A DNA stretch of 64,000 nt, from the NCBI RefSeq assembly GCF_003065485.1, contig NZ_CP026951.1, forward strand, positions 1,984,001 through 2,048,000, written 5' to 3'. The stretch is from Salinibacterium hongtaonis. Its GTDB lineage: Bacteria > Actinomycetota > Actinomycetes > Actinomycetales > Microbacteriaceae. Below the pieces are notes generated by a model. It searched no databases, was not told where the DNA came from, and saw only the letters and a program-made list of their open reading frames with translations. The translations under genes and the position numbers were made by a program. Shown piece after piece: positions 1-8,559 of the stretch (its first letter is position 1; each line of letters opens with the position of its first letter).

Positions 1-793
1 ATACGTATACATCGCGCGGCGTGCCGTCTACGACGGAGGTCCCATCGCGCCACCCCGCAATGCGCGACGCCCAGTCGTTGAGCTGCTCATCGGTGTATCC
101 GCTGGCGTAAAGCTCTTCGGCACCGTGAAGGCGTACGTAGACAAAGGATGCCGTTGTCGCGCCGAATGCTGGCCAGCGCCCCGCCGCATCCGAAACGACC
201 AGAGCGGTGTCGTATTCGCGCAGCATCGACAGCAGGTCGTCGTTCTCAAAAGTGACCGAACGCGGCTCGAATCCGTAGCGGATCGGCCTATCGTTTTCTA
301 CCTCAAGCCAGGCGCGGTCACCAATTCGCGCGTCGTGGCGCCTCGCCCGGTGCAGCGCTTCACCTGTCGTGCGAGGAAGCCCCGACAGAAACGCCTCTAG
401 GGAACGGGGCTCAAAATGCTGCCGCTCTGGCAGCTGCCACAGAATCGGGCCGAGTTGATCGCCCAAGGCCAGCACACCAGAGGCGAAAAAGTTGGCGAGC
501 GCTGCGTCGACATTCTTCATCCTCAGCATGTGCGTGACGTAGCGGGAGCCTTTGACCGCGAAGACAAAGTCGGCTGGCACCGAGCCGCGCCACCTCAGGT
601 AGCTGGCGGGGCGCTGAAGCGAGTAGAACGATCCGTTGAGCTCAAGCGTTGACATGCGCTCGCCGACGTATTCGAGCTCCCGCTTATGCGGCAGACCTGG
701 CGGGTAGAAGTCCCCTCGCCAGCCCGCATAACGCCAGCCCGAGATCCCGACGCGCACACGCCCCGGTCTCTCGGTTGTGGCCACCTCGATCAC
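1..793 (-). CDS. DUF72 (YecE-like) family protein, 3' end outside the window
   Basis: The reverse frame stays open from a GTG at 793 to the window edge, about 264 codons, so the C-terminus is missing. After a short leader the protein reads VGISGWRYAGWRGDFYP, the typical opening of the DUF72/YecE TIM-barrel family, followed by ELNGSFYSLQRP and FAVKGSRYVTH, which also match the family. An in-frame TAG lies four codons upstream of the GTG, and an AGGA stretch precedes it, which supports this start. The biochemical role of DUF72 proteins is not settled. It is transcribed away from the serine hydrolase gene to its right. Confidence 0.85.
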   Translation of the reverse strand, partial: MIEVATTERPGRVRVGISGWRYAGWRGDFYPPGLPHKRELEYVGERMSTLELNGSFYSLQRPASYLRWRGSVPADFVFAVKGSRYVTHMLRMKNVDAALANFFASGVLALGDQLGPILWQLPERQHFEPRSLEAFLSGLPRTTGEALHRARRHDARIGDRAWLEVENDRPIRYGFEPRSVTFENDDLLSMLREYDTALVVSDAAGRWPAFGATTASFVYVRLHGAEELYASGYTDEQLNDWASRIAGWRDGTSVVDGTPRDVYV

Positions 794-826
794 GCCCCGT
801 TCCTATCGGCGGTTCGCTCCATCCTA

Positions 827-854
827 TGGAGGCGATCCCTCTGGAGGCGATCCC
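827..854. repeat. 13-bp direct repeat in the DUF72/hydrolase intergenic region
   Basis: TGGAGGCGATCCC occurs at 827-839 and again at 842-854, a period of 15 bases, between the divergent starts at 793 and 944. It could be a regulatory repeat or a chance duplication; nothing else in the sequence decides this. Confidence 0.5.
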
Positions 855-943
855 CTCGATAGGGTCGAATAGCATTTCGAGATCGCGCCAACCCCCTGCC
901 CCCAGGCAAGGACTAACGCCGCCGCCGACGTTGAGGAGATGCC

Positions 944-1921
944 GTGTCTGAATCTTTTGCCCACGCGTTCGAATGGGCCAAGCGCCAAACAGATTCTGGT
1001 GCGTTGCCGACCGCTGTTCTTGGCATCGCAACCGCTTCGGGAATTCAGGCGATTGAGGCGTTCGGCGCGTCGGGCTCGCGCCGCGCTCGAGTGGAGGATC
1101 ACTACCGACTCTTCTCCGTAACCAAGCCGCTCGTTGGCCTGGTTGCGGCCCGCATGATCGAGCGGGGGCTCGCAACGCCAGAGACCCCGTTGCAGGCCGA
1201 CATGCCGGCCTTCGGAGCGGCGAGGAGCGACGTCGTGCGCCTGAGCCACTTGGCGAGCCACACATCGGGAATCGCCGAACCCGCGATGGACAGCAGCGCC
1301 GGGCTCGAAGCAGGACTCCTCGGCGAGCAAGACTTCGCCGCTGGCACAGTGTCCCGCTATTCCACGATTGCGTTTGCCGGCATTGCCCGCATGATCGAGG
1401 CTCGCCTATCGACGACCTGGGATGCCGCGGTCGCCGAACTACTCGACCCCATCGGCGCCACGGGCATCACACTCGATGAAGCCTCCGACCCTCACGAGAT
1501 CGCCGACGCAGCCGACGCCGGAGTGGACATCCAGCGCTTCGCTGCCCTGCGCCACCCCGGAGCGGGGCTCATCGGCCGTGCCGAGGACCTGCTCGCCATT
1601 GGCGCGGCATTGCTGCGGGATTCTGGAGAGATCGTGCAGCCGACGACCCTGTCGATGATGCGCCGTCCCCTCACGGGCGACATTCCGCGGCTCGAGCCCT
1701 ACGTCGCCTCCCGCGGCCAGGATTGGGGCTTCACCTGGAACCTCCGCACGCGCGCACCGGGGCTGATTGACCGCGATGTTTACGGTCACGCCGGATGGTC
1801 GGGGGGCCAGTTCTGGGTGCATCCCACGGCCGGTGTTGCCTACGTGCTGCTGACCAACCGTGCGCTCACGCCGGGCGTCGATGCGGACGAACTCGACAAC
1901 GCGGTGGTGTCTCGCACCTGA
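944..1921 (+). CDS. Serine hydrolase, beta-lactamase/class C penicillin-binding protein family
   Basis: 325 residues with the fold-defining motifs of the class C beta-lactamase-like hydrolases: SVTK (catalytic Ser and Lys, residues 58-61), a Tyr motif YST near residue 139, and GHAGWSGG near residue 281 in the place of the HxG box. The second motif lacks the usual Asn of YxN, so substrate is unclear; members include esterases and D-amino peptidases. There is no convincing signal peptide, so it is probably cytoplasmic. The start is GTG at 944, preceded by GAGGAG. It is convergent with the DUF1269 gene. Confidence 0.85.
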   Translation: MSESFAHAFEWAKRQTDSGALPTAVLGIATASGIQAIEAFGASGSRRARVEDHYRLFSVTKPLVGLVAARMIERGLATPETPLQADMPAFGAARSDVVRLSHLASHTSGIAEPAMDSSAGLEAGLLGEQDFAAGTVSRYSTIAFAGIARMIEARLSTTWDAAVAELLDPIGATGITLDEASDPHEIADAADAGVDIQRFAALRHPGAGLIGRAEDLLAIGAALLRDSGEIVQPTTLSMMRRPLTGDIPRLEPYVASRGQDWGFTWNLRTRAPGLIDRDVYGHAGWSGGQFWVHPTAGVAYVLLTNRALTPGVDADELDNAVVSRT

Positions 1922-1970
1922 ACCTCAGCATCGCTGAGCTCGGCGCGAGACCCCCACACGGCGTGACGCT

Positions 1971-2480
1971 CTAGGCGATTTCGCCCGCGGCCTCCTTGAC
2001 CGCAGCTTCGACATCCTTCACGCTCACATCGAGCTCTTTGGCCACTCGCTTCTCGGCCTTGAGTTCGGCCTTCTCGAGAGCAGACCCCAGAGTGGTCTCC
2101 CCCACGATGAGCAGGGCCGCCTGACCCGAGTCGATGAGTTCGCCGAGCTCCTTGACGTCATTGCGAGAAAGCCCGCGCGCGATGTGACCGGTTGCTGCCC
2201 CAATCGCGCTGCCGGCGAGCGCCGTGGCGATGAGAGCGGGAGGAAAGAGCAGCCCGATGACCGCACCAACGCCAGCTCCTGTCCAACCGCCGAGCCGCAT
2301 CGCCGTTTCGTCTTTGTTGACATGCACCTTGCCTTTGTCGTCTTTTGTCAACACCGCGGCATCGAACGTGCCGACCGCGCCAGACGAGTGCAAATCCTTA
2401 ACGATGTCGTAGTCGGAACGCGCATCCGCCTCGTTCGCGTATGTACCGATGTAGATGAAAACGCCATCTGCCTTTGCCAT
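1971..2480 (-). CDS. DUF1269 family membrane-associated protein
   Basis: 169 residues from an ATG at 2480 with AAAGGA seven bases upstream; an open frame extends further upstream but lacks family similarity. The N-terminal part is a small alpha/beta domain (VFIYIGTYANEADARSDYD). A Gly/Ala-rich hydrophobic segment around residues 65-95 (GWTGAGVGAVIGLLFPP) looks like paired membrane-inserting helices, followed by a charged helical tail. This is the usual DUF1269 layout. Function is unknown in the family; some members are stress-related, but nothing here proves that. Confidence 0.8.
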   Translation of the reverse strand: MAKADGVFIYIGTYANEADARSDYDIVKDLHSSGAVGTFDAAVLTKDDKGKVHVNKDETAMRLGGWTGAGVGAVIGLLFPPALIATALAGSAIGAATGHIARGLSRNDVKELGELIDSGQAALLIVGETTLGSALEKAELKAEKRVAKELDVSVKDVEAAVKEAAGEIA

Positions 2481-2567
2481 GTCAGTTCCTTTCAGTGGTG
2501 ATGTCTGTTGATCACACCACCTCGGCGCCCCGCATCTGTCACCCGGCGAGGGTGATCTCCCCGCAAC

Positions 2568-2594
2568 ATCAGCTAGATCAGCTAGATCAGCTAG
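2568..2594. repeat. Three tandem copies of a 9-bp unit
   Basis: ATCAGCTAG is repeated three times head to tail, followed by a partial fourth copy, in the divergent intergenic region between the DUF1269 gene (start 2480) and the acyl-CoA ligase gene (start near 2645). A tandem repeat here could change copy number by slippage and alter promoter spacing. Confidence 0.8.
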
Positions 2595-2644
2595 ATCACA
2601 GCCTCCCGGCACACACACAGCACGGTTAGCGGCAGGATGGAGTC

Positions 2645-4341
2645 GTGTCGAGCAACCCCTACGAATCACGACCATGGCTCTCCTCATATGCCGAGGGGTC
2701 CAGGCCGAGATCGACGAGCCCTCACAAACTCTGCCTCAGATGATGTCGGCGAGCATCAAGGCCTTCGGCCCGAGACCAGCACTCGAATTCTTCGGAGCCG
2801 TGACCTCCTATCGCGACCTGGGGGAGCAGATCGACCGCGCCGCAGAAGGGATGCGCCGGCTGGGGGTCAGAAAGGGCGATCGAGTTGCCCTCGTGCTGCC
2901 CAACTGCCCGCAGCATGTTGTCGCCTTCTACGCAGCCCTCAGGCTCGGCGCGATCGTCGTCGAACATAATCCGCTCTACACCGCGCGTGAGCTTCGCCAT
3001 CAGTTCGAAAACCATGGCGCCCAGTTCGCGGTCGTCTGGGATAAGACCTACGACACGATCGCCGCATTCCCCCGCGACCTGGCCGTAGAGCACATCGTGA
3101 GCGTCGATATCACCACGGCGCTGCCCTTCGGCAAGCGAGTGGCGCTTCGCCTGCCCGTCCCCAAGGCCCGCGCCTCCCGGGCGCAGCTGACCAGCACGCC
3201 GCAGGCGCGGCATCCGCTCACCTGGAAGGCACTGCTTGACCACCGCCGCATCTCGCGACGAGTCGCGGGACCCACGATCGACGACGTCGCCCTTTTGCAG
3301 TACACGAGCGGAACAACAGGTCAGCCCAAGGGCGCCATCCTCACCCACTCAAATCTGCGCGCGAACGCGATGCAGGGCCGCGCCTGGGTGCCGGGACTCG
3401 TGGACGGCAAGGAGACCTTCTACGGCGTTCTCCCCCTCTTTCACGCGTACGGCATGACGCTGTGCCTCACCTTCGCCATGAGCATGGGCGCAAAGCTTGT
3501 GCTGTTCCCCAAGTTCGACCTTGACCTGGTCAAGGCTGCTGTGCGCACCAGCCCGCCCACATTTCTGCCCGCAGTGCCGCCGATCTACGACCAGCTTGCC
3601 CGCTCTGCGTTGCGCGGTTCGATCGACCTCTCCACAATTCGTTTCGCCATCTCAGGAGCCATGAGCCTGCCCATCGCTACCGTCGAGCGCTGGGAAGAGG
3701 CGACCGGCGGCCTCCTCGTGGAGGGCTATGGCATGACCGAGAGTTCGCCCGTGGCGCTCGGAAACCCGATGGGCCCGACCCGGCGACCCGGCACGGTGGG
3801 GGTGCCGTTCCCCAGCACCGAGATTCGCGTGGTCGACCCCGACAACCCCACAATCGATCGCCCGCTCGGCGAATCCGGCGAGCTGCTCATCCGCGGCCCC
3901 CAGGTTTTCCAGGGTTACTGGGGGCGGCCCGCCGACACCGCAGAGGCGCTCCTGCCGGGAGGATGGCTTCGCAGCGGAGACGTGGCCACCGTCTCGGAGG
4001 ACGGCTTCGTCACGATCGTCGACAGGCTCAAGGAGCTCATCATCACGGGCGGTTTCAACGTCTCCCCCAGCGAGGTCGAAAGCACACTGAGTGAGCATCC
4101 GGATGTCATGGCCTCGGCCGTCGTCGGCTTGCCACGCAAACAGGGTGGAGAAGATGTTGCTGCCGCCGTGGTGCTGCGCGAGGGTGCATCCCTCGATGGC
4201 GAATCGATTCGCGACTTTTGTCGCGCACGACTCGCCGCCTACAAAGTGCCTAAGCGCATCCTCGCCGTCGACGAATTACCACGCTCGCTCATCGGCAAGG
4301 TGTTGCGGCGCGAGGCGCGAGACCAGATACTCGGGCGGTAA
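2645..4341 (+). CDS. Long-chain fatty-acid--CoA ligase (AMP-forming), frameshifted near its N-terminus
   Basis: Adenylate-forming enzyme activating fatty acids to acyl-CoA. In the main frame (from ATG 2674, 555 residues) it has the AMP loop YTSGTTGQPKG near residue 210, GYGMTESSP near 350, the WLRSGD hinge region, GGFNVSPSEVE and the C-terminal lysine in LIGKVLRRE. The usual N-terminus (PWLSSYAEG followed by VQAEIDEPS) is split across two frames: a GTG at 2645, with AGGA seven bases upstream, opens PWLSSYAEG, and one extra G in the run at 2695-2698 would join it to the main frame. So either the genome or the read lacks one G, or translation starts at 2674 with an atypical leader. Confidence 0.85.
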
Positions 4342-4379
4342 CTACACCATCCGAGGGATTACCGGAAGGGACAAGACCC

Positions 4380-5348
4380 ATGGCGACAGACACCCGCGTG
4401 CTCGACTGGCTCTTGGATTCCGACCCTGCGCTGCGCTGGCAAGTCGAGCGTGACCTCGCTGGGGCCCCTCCGGAGGTGTGGCAGGCGACCAGGTCTCGCG
4501 TGGCCACCGAAGGTCACGGTGCCGAGCTGCTGGCCCACCAAGACGAGGATGGTCAGTGGGATGGCGGCGCGTACTTTCCGGCAGGGTACTTTGGCAGCCC
4601 GGAATCTGAGCAGCCCGGCCAGCCATGGACGGCGACAACCTGGTCACTCAAGGACTTGCGCGAATGGGGAGTCGACGCAGCGGCACTTGCGGGCACGGCC
4701 GACAAGCTGGCGGCGAATAGCCGCTGGGAATACGACGATCTGCCCTACTGGGGAGGGGAGATCGACGTGTGCATCAACGCCTTCACCCTCGCCAACGGCG
4801 CGTGGCTGGGAGCCGATGTCTCTGACCTGGTGGCATGGTTCCCCGCCCATCGCCTGCAGGACGGCGGATGGAACTGCGAGGCAGAGGAGGGCAACTCCAC
4901 CCGATCGTCGTTCCATTCAACCCTCAACGCACTGCGCGAAATGCTCGCCTACGAGCAGATAACGGCAGACCCGAGCCTGCGGGAGGCACGCCACGGAGGC
5001 GAGGAATACCTGCTCGAGCGGCGGCTCCTCCGGAGGGCAACCACCGGAGAGCCGGTTGGCGACTTTATCGGCCAGTTCGTGCATCCGCACCGCTGGCGCT
5101 ACAGCGCTCTGACCGCACTCGATTATTTTCGCGCCGCCGCCCTGCTCGACGAGACGCCACCAGACCCGAGGCTGGAGGATGCCGTCGATGTCATTCGCCA
5201 AGCGCGCCAACCCGACGGCACCTGGCTGCAGGGCACTCCGCTCGCCGGCCGCACCTGGTTCGATATCGATGTGCCCGAGGGCGAAGCCTCGCGGTGGCTC
5301 ACCCTGAGCGGCACCAGAGTGCTGGACTGGTGGGATGCTGCGCGCTGA
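4380..5348 (+). CDS. Prenyltransferase/squalene-cyclase-like alpha-toroid protein
   Basis: 322 residues. Spaced repeats of the QDGQW/DGGW type (DEDGQWDGG, LQDGGWNCE, QPDGTWLQG) with aromatic residues are the QW-like repeats of the terpenoid-cyclase/prenyltransferase alpha-alpha toroid fold. The acidic DxDD motif of class II triterpene cyclases is not seen, and the protein is half the length of a true squalene-hopene cyclase, so cyclization is unlikely. It lies 38 bases after the acyl-CoA ligase on the same strand, but no other isoprenoid gene is nearby. Role unknown. Confidence 0.7.
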   Translation: MATDTRVLDWLLDSDPALRWQVERDLAGAPPEVWQATRSRVATEGHGAELLAHQDEDGQWDGGAYFPAGYFGSPESEQPGQPWTATTWSLKDLREWGVDAAALAGTADKLAANSRWEYDDLPYWGGEIDVCINAFTLANGAWLGADVSDLVAWFPAHRLQDGGWNCEAEEGNSTRSSFHSTLNALREMLAYEQITADPSLREARHGGEEYLLERRLLRRATTGEPVGDFIGQFVHPHRWRYSALTALDYFRAAALLDETPPDPRLEDAVDVIRQARQPDGTWLQGTPLAGRTWFDIDVPEGEASRWLTLSGTRVLDWWDAAR

Positions 5349-5392
5349 CCCCGCCGCAGCATCCGGCGCCCTCTGGGGCGAGAATGGCATGC

Positions 5393-5971
5393 ATGACTTC
5401 TGACTCGCATCCGCTGCTCTCGGCGATGGCTGCCCGCCGGTCTGTCTCCAAGGTTGGGCCAGCAACGCCGACGGATGCCGAGCTGGTCGAGATCCTCGCC
5501 GCGGTGACTCCCGTGGCCGATCACAAGGCGCTGCGGCCGTGGCGCCTCATTACGCTGCGGGGCGACGACCGCGTGCGGCTGGCGAAAGCGATGGATGCCG
5601 CAGCGGGCGAGACTCGTGAGCCCGGTGAATTCACCACAAAGCCGTTTCGCGCAGAGCTGCTCATCGCTATCGTCGCGAGCCCTACGGAGCATCCGAAAGT
5701 CCGCGAATGGGAGCAGCATGCGACAGCGGCTGGCGCAGCACACCTGCTCGAACTTGCTCTTTGGGCCGCGGGCTGGGGCGTGATGTGGCGCACGGGGATG
5801 CTCACGAATGCCCCCGAGGTGAGGGCTGCCCACGGCCTGCGGGAGAACGAACTGCTCATGGGGTGGCTCTATGTCGGCGCTATCGACGAGGCATTCCGCG
5901 AACGGCTGAACGAATCCAAGCGGCCGCCGCTCGATCCGCGGAATTTCCTGGGGCGCATGCCTCACGAATAA
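5393..5971 (+). CDS. Nitroreductase family protein
   Basis: 192 residues from ATG 5393 (another in-frame ATG lies at 5384). HPLLSAMAARRSVSKVGPATP matches the R-R-S-x-R/K FMN phosphate-binding opening of the nitroreductase fold, RPWRLITLRG follows, and LELALWAAGWGVMWRTG corresponds to the central helix and FMN-contacting segment. These are usually homodimeric FMN, NAD(P)H-dependent oxidoreductases; the substrate cannot be read from sequence. A longer in-frame extension upstream overlaps the toroid gene and is not homologous to the family. Confidence 0.8.
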   Translation: MTSDSHPLLSAMAARRSVSKVGPATPTDAELVEILAAVTPVADHKALRPWRLITLRGDDRVRLAKAMDAAAGETREPGEFTTKPFRAELLIAIVASPTEHPKVREWEQHATAAGAAHLLELALWAAGWGVMWRTGMLTNAPEVRAAHGLRENELLMGWLYVGAIDEAFRERLNESKRPPLDPRNFLGRMPHE

Positions 5972-6022
5972 AGGCACCATCCGAGCGTTGACAGCGCGCG
6001 CAAGTCGCCGCATATTCAGCTA

Positions 6023-6466
6023 ATGGAGACAAACGCCTCGCGCACTCTCACCCGACTCGCGGGCACCTGGGAGTCGACGGGCGTACTCGTGGCAGACGAC
6101 GGCGAAACCGAGGCATGGCGCGGTCGCGACATTTACGAGTTTCTCCCCGGGGGTCTCCACCTCGCCCACCGCGTCGACGTAGTCATCTCAGGCGAACGCC
6201 GGCAATCGCTCGAGATTCTGACACCCTCCCCGCAACCCGACGGCGGGATCCTCCAGACGTCCTACGAGCAAGACGGCTCGATCGAGCACAGCAAGGGCGT
6301 GGTCGACAGCAGAGGCCGGTACGCGATCGACGCGGGAGACGCGCGAGCGATCCTGGCGTTTACCGGCCCCGCCACAATGTCAGCGCGCTGGGAGCTGAGA
6401 TGTGCCGCGGGAACCTGGCGCGAATGGATGCGCGTCACGTTCAGGCGGATCGACGCTTCGCGCTAG
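6023..6466 (+). CDS. Conserved hypothetical protein, beta-rich, about 147 residues
   Basis: Starts at ATG 6023. It opens with LAGTWESTGVLVADDGE and contains GRDIYEFLPGGLHLAHRVDV, a pattern resembling lipocalin-like/DUF1579-type beta-barrel proteins that begin with a LxGxW motif. There is no signal peptide, membrane segment or catalytic motif. It is followed by the convergent DinB gene. I cannot assign a function. Confidence 0.65.
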   Translation: METNASRTLTRLAGTWESTGVLVADDGETEAWRGRDIYEFLPGGLHLAHRVDVVISGERRQSLEILTPSPQPDGGILQTSYEQDGSIEHSKGVVDSRGRYAIDAGDARAILAFTGPATMSARWELRCAAGTWREWMRVTFRRIDASR

Positions 6467-6515
6467 GGCGCCGAGGCCGCATCCTTTTCGCCGCGCGGCC
6501 GAAGAATCACGGCGG

Positions 6516-7028
6516 TCAAAGCCGCTCGATGACTCCCCTGATAAAGGCCGCCTGCCCGACATGCTGGAGGTCGTCGGCGATCACACTGACGAGTCGCACG
6601 GCGAGGGTGACGGGAGGGTCCCAGGAGGTGTCGATCACCCGGTCGAGGTCGTCATCGCTGAGGATCGCGATGAACTCGAGCGTGCGGGCGCACACGGCCT
6701 CGTGGTAGGCGACGAGCTGGTCAACCGACACTCCCTGCACCGCAGCGACCTCGTCCGCAGACTGCCCGTAACCGGTAGCCGACGGCGGGAATGGCAGCCC
6801 AAAGTCCTGGGCGAAACCGCGGGCCGTCCACACCTGCTCCGCACCCATCGCATCCGCAACATGATCATCCTGAACTCTCGTGAGGTGCCAGATGAGCCAG
6901 GCGATCGTATTCGCCTCGCCGTCAACCCTGTAGGAGAGCTGGTCGGCGGTGAGCCCGCGCGTCACATGGAGGACGGATTCGCGGACACGCCCGTAAGAAT
7001 CGGCAAGGACGGCGGTTGCAGACGACAT
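6516..7028 (-). CDS. DinB / mycothiol-dependent-type four-helix protein
   Basis: 170 residues from ATG 7028, preceded by GAAGG; an upstream in-frame ATG adds 20 residues without family character. NTIAWLIWHLTRVQDDH carries the WHLxR-type helix with a metal-binding His of the DinB/DUF664 superfamily, and LVSVIADDLQHVGQAAFIRG supplies the C-terminal His helix (HxGQ). Family members are metal-binding four-helix bundles, several of which act as mycothiol- or bacillithiol-dependent transferases, which fits an actinobacterial host. Substrate unknown. Confidence 0.8.
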   Translation of the reverse strand: MSSATAVLADSYGRVRESVLHVTRGLTADQLSYRVDGEANTIAWLIWHLTRVQDDHVADAMGAEQVWTARGFAQDFGLPFPPSATGYGQSADEVAAVQGVSVDQLVAYHEAVCARTLEFIAILSDDDLDRVIDTSWDPPVTLAVRLVSVIADDLQHVGQAAFIRGVIERL

Positions 7029-7110
7029 GCCTTCACTGTTCACCCATCTGTGGCACAGCGACACCCATGCCTGCCAATGACAGATCAATTAGCAGGCCTT
7101 GGCCGATTCG

Positions 7111-7803
7111 CTACTCGAACTCAGCTACCTGTCGCCCGGCAGCGGACTCCCAGCCCCGCTCGTGGAGCCGCGCGAATCCGTCGATGAGCAGGTCGATAGC
7201 GAACACGAACTCAGCATCGTCATCGCACGCTGCGCCCGCATGGGGAGCGGTCGTCGCCATGCGCACGATAGCCGGGTACGTTACCGCGAATGCGGCCATC
7301 GCCTGCGCGCGCTCTTCAGGATCCTCCGGAACGGCGGGCGTAGGAAGCACGTCTCGGGTGATGCCCCACATCCGTGTGCTGAGCGCATGCATGGCGTGAT
7401 GCACAAGGTCGGCTGACAGGCCGCCCTCGAACATGATCGCCATCAGTGAATCCATGTATGCCAGCACCGTCGGGCTCGCCGTTGCCCGAGTCTCGATCGC
7501 CGTCTGCGCCCACGGATGGGCATTCATGACGGCACGCGCGGAGAGGATGCGGGCGCGCAGCGCCTTCTGCCAAGGGAGGTGCTGCGCGGGCGGATCGATG
7601 CTTGCCACGAGCCGGTCGAGCATTCCGTCGATCAATTGACCACGGTTCGCGACGTGCTTGTAAAGAGCCATCGGGGTGACCCCGAGCCCCTCTGCGAGGC
7701 GGCGCATGCTCGCATCTTCGAGGCCAGTTTCGTCAGCGAGGGCGATAGCAGCGTCAAGCACTCGTTCGCGATCGAGGGAGCGGCGCGGAATGGGTGTTGC
7801 CAC
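7111..7803 (-). CDS. TetR family transcriptional regulator with a TetR_C ligand domain
   Basis: 230 residues from GTG 7803. Residues 7-55 (DRERVLDAAIALADETGLEDAS...GVTPMALYKHVANRG in two stretches) form the TetR HTH, with the MALYKHV recognition helix typical of the TetR class proper; the rest is helical and matches the TetR C-terminal ligand-binding type. The frame is open further upstream, but those codons coincide with the operator palindromes at 7804-7853, so the GTG is preferred. No Shine-Dalgarno is evident; a TATGTAT-like -10 about 12 bases upstream suggests leaderless translation. It is divergent from the DUF4386 gene, its probable target. Confidence 0.85.
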   Translation of the reverse strand: MATPIPRRSLDRERVLDAAIALADETGLEDASMRRLAEGLGVTPMALYKHVANRGQLIDGMLDRLVASIDPPAQHLPWQKALRARILSARAVMNAHPWAQTAIETRATASPTVLAYMDSLMAIMFEGGLSADLVHHAMHALSTRMWGITRDVLPTPAVPEDPEERAQAMAAFAVTYPAIVRMATTAPHAGAACDDDAEFVFAIDLLIDGFARLHERGWESAAGRQVAEFE

Positions 7804-7853
7804 GTGTACAGCGTATACATAAAGTGAAGGCACGTCGGTATACGGCGTATACC
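7804..7853. promoter_or_regulatory. Two TetR-type operator palindromes between divergent genes
   Basis: GGTATAC-GGC-GTATACC at 7837-7853 is a perfect inverted repeat (7-bp arms, 3-bp spacer). GTGTAC-AGC-GTATAC at 7804-7818 is a second copy with one mismatch. They lie between the TetR start (7803) and the DUF4386 start (7871), the expected place for autoregulatory sites of the adjacent TetR protein. Confidence 0.75.
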
Positions 7854-7870
7854 TCACTCAAGGGAACGCC

Positions 7871-8506
7871 ATGTCTCGAAACCCACAGGCCTACGCCCGC
7901 ACGGCCGGCATCCTCTACCTCGTCACCCATGTGACTTCGGTCACGGCCGTTGTGGCCTACGCCAGCGACGCGGTCGCCCTCGGCGTCGTACTTGAACTGA
8001 CGCTCGCCGCCGGATGCCTCGGCACCGGCATCCTGCTCCACCTCCTCCTGCGGTCGCTCGGCCCCGCACGGGCCGCGACTTTCGCAGCCCTGCGCGCGCT
8101 CGAAGCCGCCGTCATTGCGGCTGGCACGCTGCCCATGCTCGCCCTGACGTCGACGACGAGCACACTCGCAACCGAGGCGCTTCTCGCCGTGCACGGCGCC
8201 GCCTTTCTCGTCGGGCAGGGCCTCGTGATCAGCGTGAACACCATTGTGCTGGGCTGGCTGCTTTTTGACGCTCGCGTAGTGCCTCGCCCGCTGGCTGCGC
8301 TCGGCGTGGTCGGCGGCATGCTGGTGCTGTTGAGCAATACGGCTCAGCTGTTCGACCTCATCCCGCAGGGCGGAACGGTCGCAGGGCTTTGCGCTGTGCC
8401 CATCTTCGCTTTCGAGATCTGGTTCGCGATCACCCTCATCGCCGTAGGTCTACGACCCCGCGGTGCATCACCGGTGCTTTCGCAGCCCCAACAGCTCGCC
8501 GCTTGA
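7871..8506 (+). CDS. DUF4386 family integral membrane protein
   Basis: 211 residues, ATG at 7871 with AAGGGA upstream. It opens RTAGILYLVTHVTSV, typical of DUF4386, and has about six hydrophobic segments (roughly residues 12-32, 42-65, 75-98, 110-135, 145-165, 175-198). DUF4386 proteins have no established activity and are often under TetR or other local regulators. The divergent TetR gene and the shared operator region suggest drug- or ligand-responsive control. Confidence 0.8.
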   Translation: MSRNPQAYARTAGILYLVTHVTSVTAVVAYASDAVALGVVLELTLAAGCLGTGILLHLLLRSLGPARAATFAALRALEAAVIAAGTLPMLALTSTTSTLATEALLAVHGAAFLVGQGLVISVNTIVLGWLLFDARVVPRPLAALGVVGGMLVLLSNTAQLFDLIPQGGTVAGLCAVPIFAFEIWFAITLIAVGLRPRGASPVLSQPQQLAA

Positions 8507-8559
8507 GCGCCCGCTATGACGCTCCCTGCGAGAAGTTCCCCTCTGGCAGACTTGGCGCC

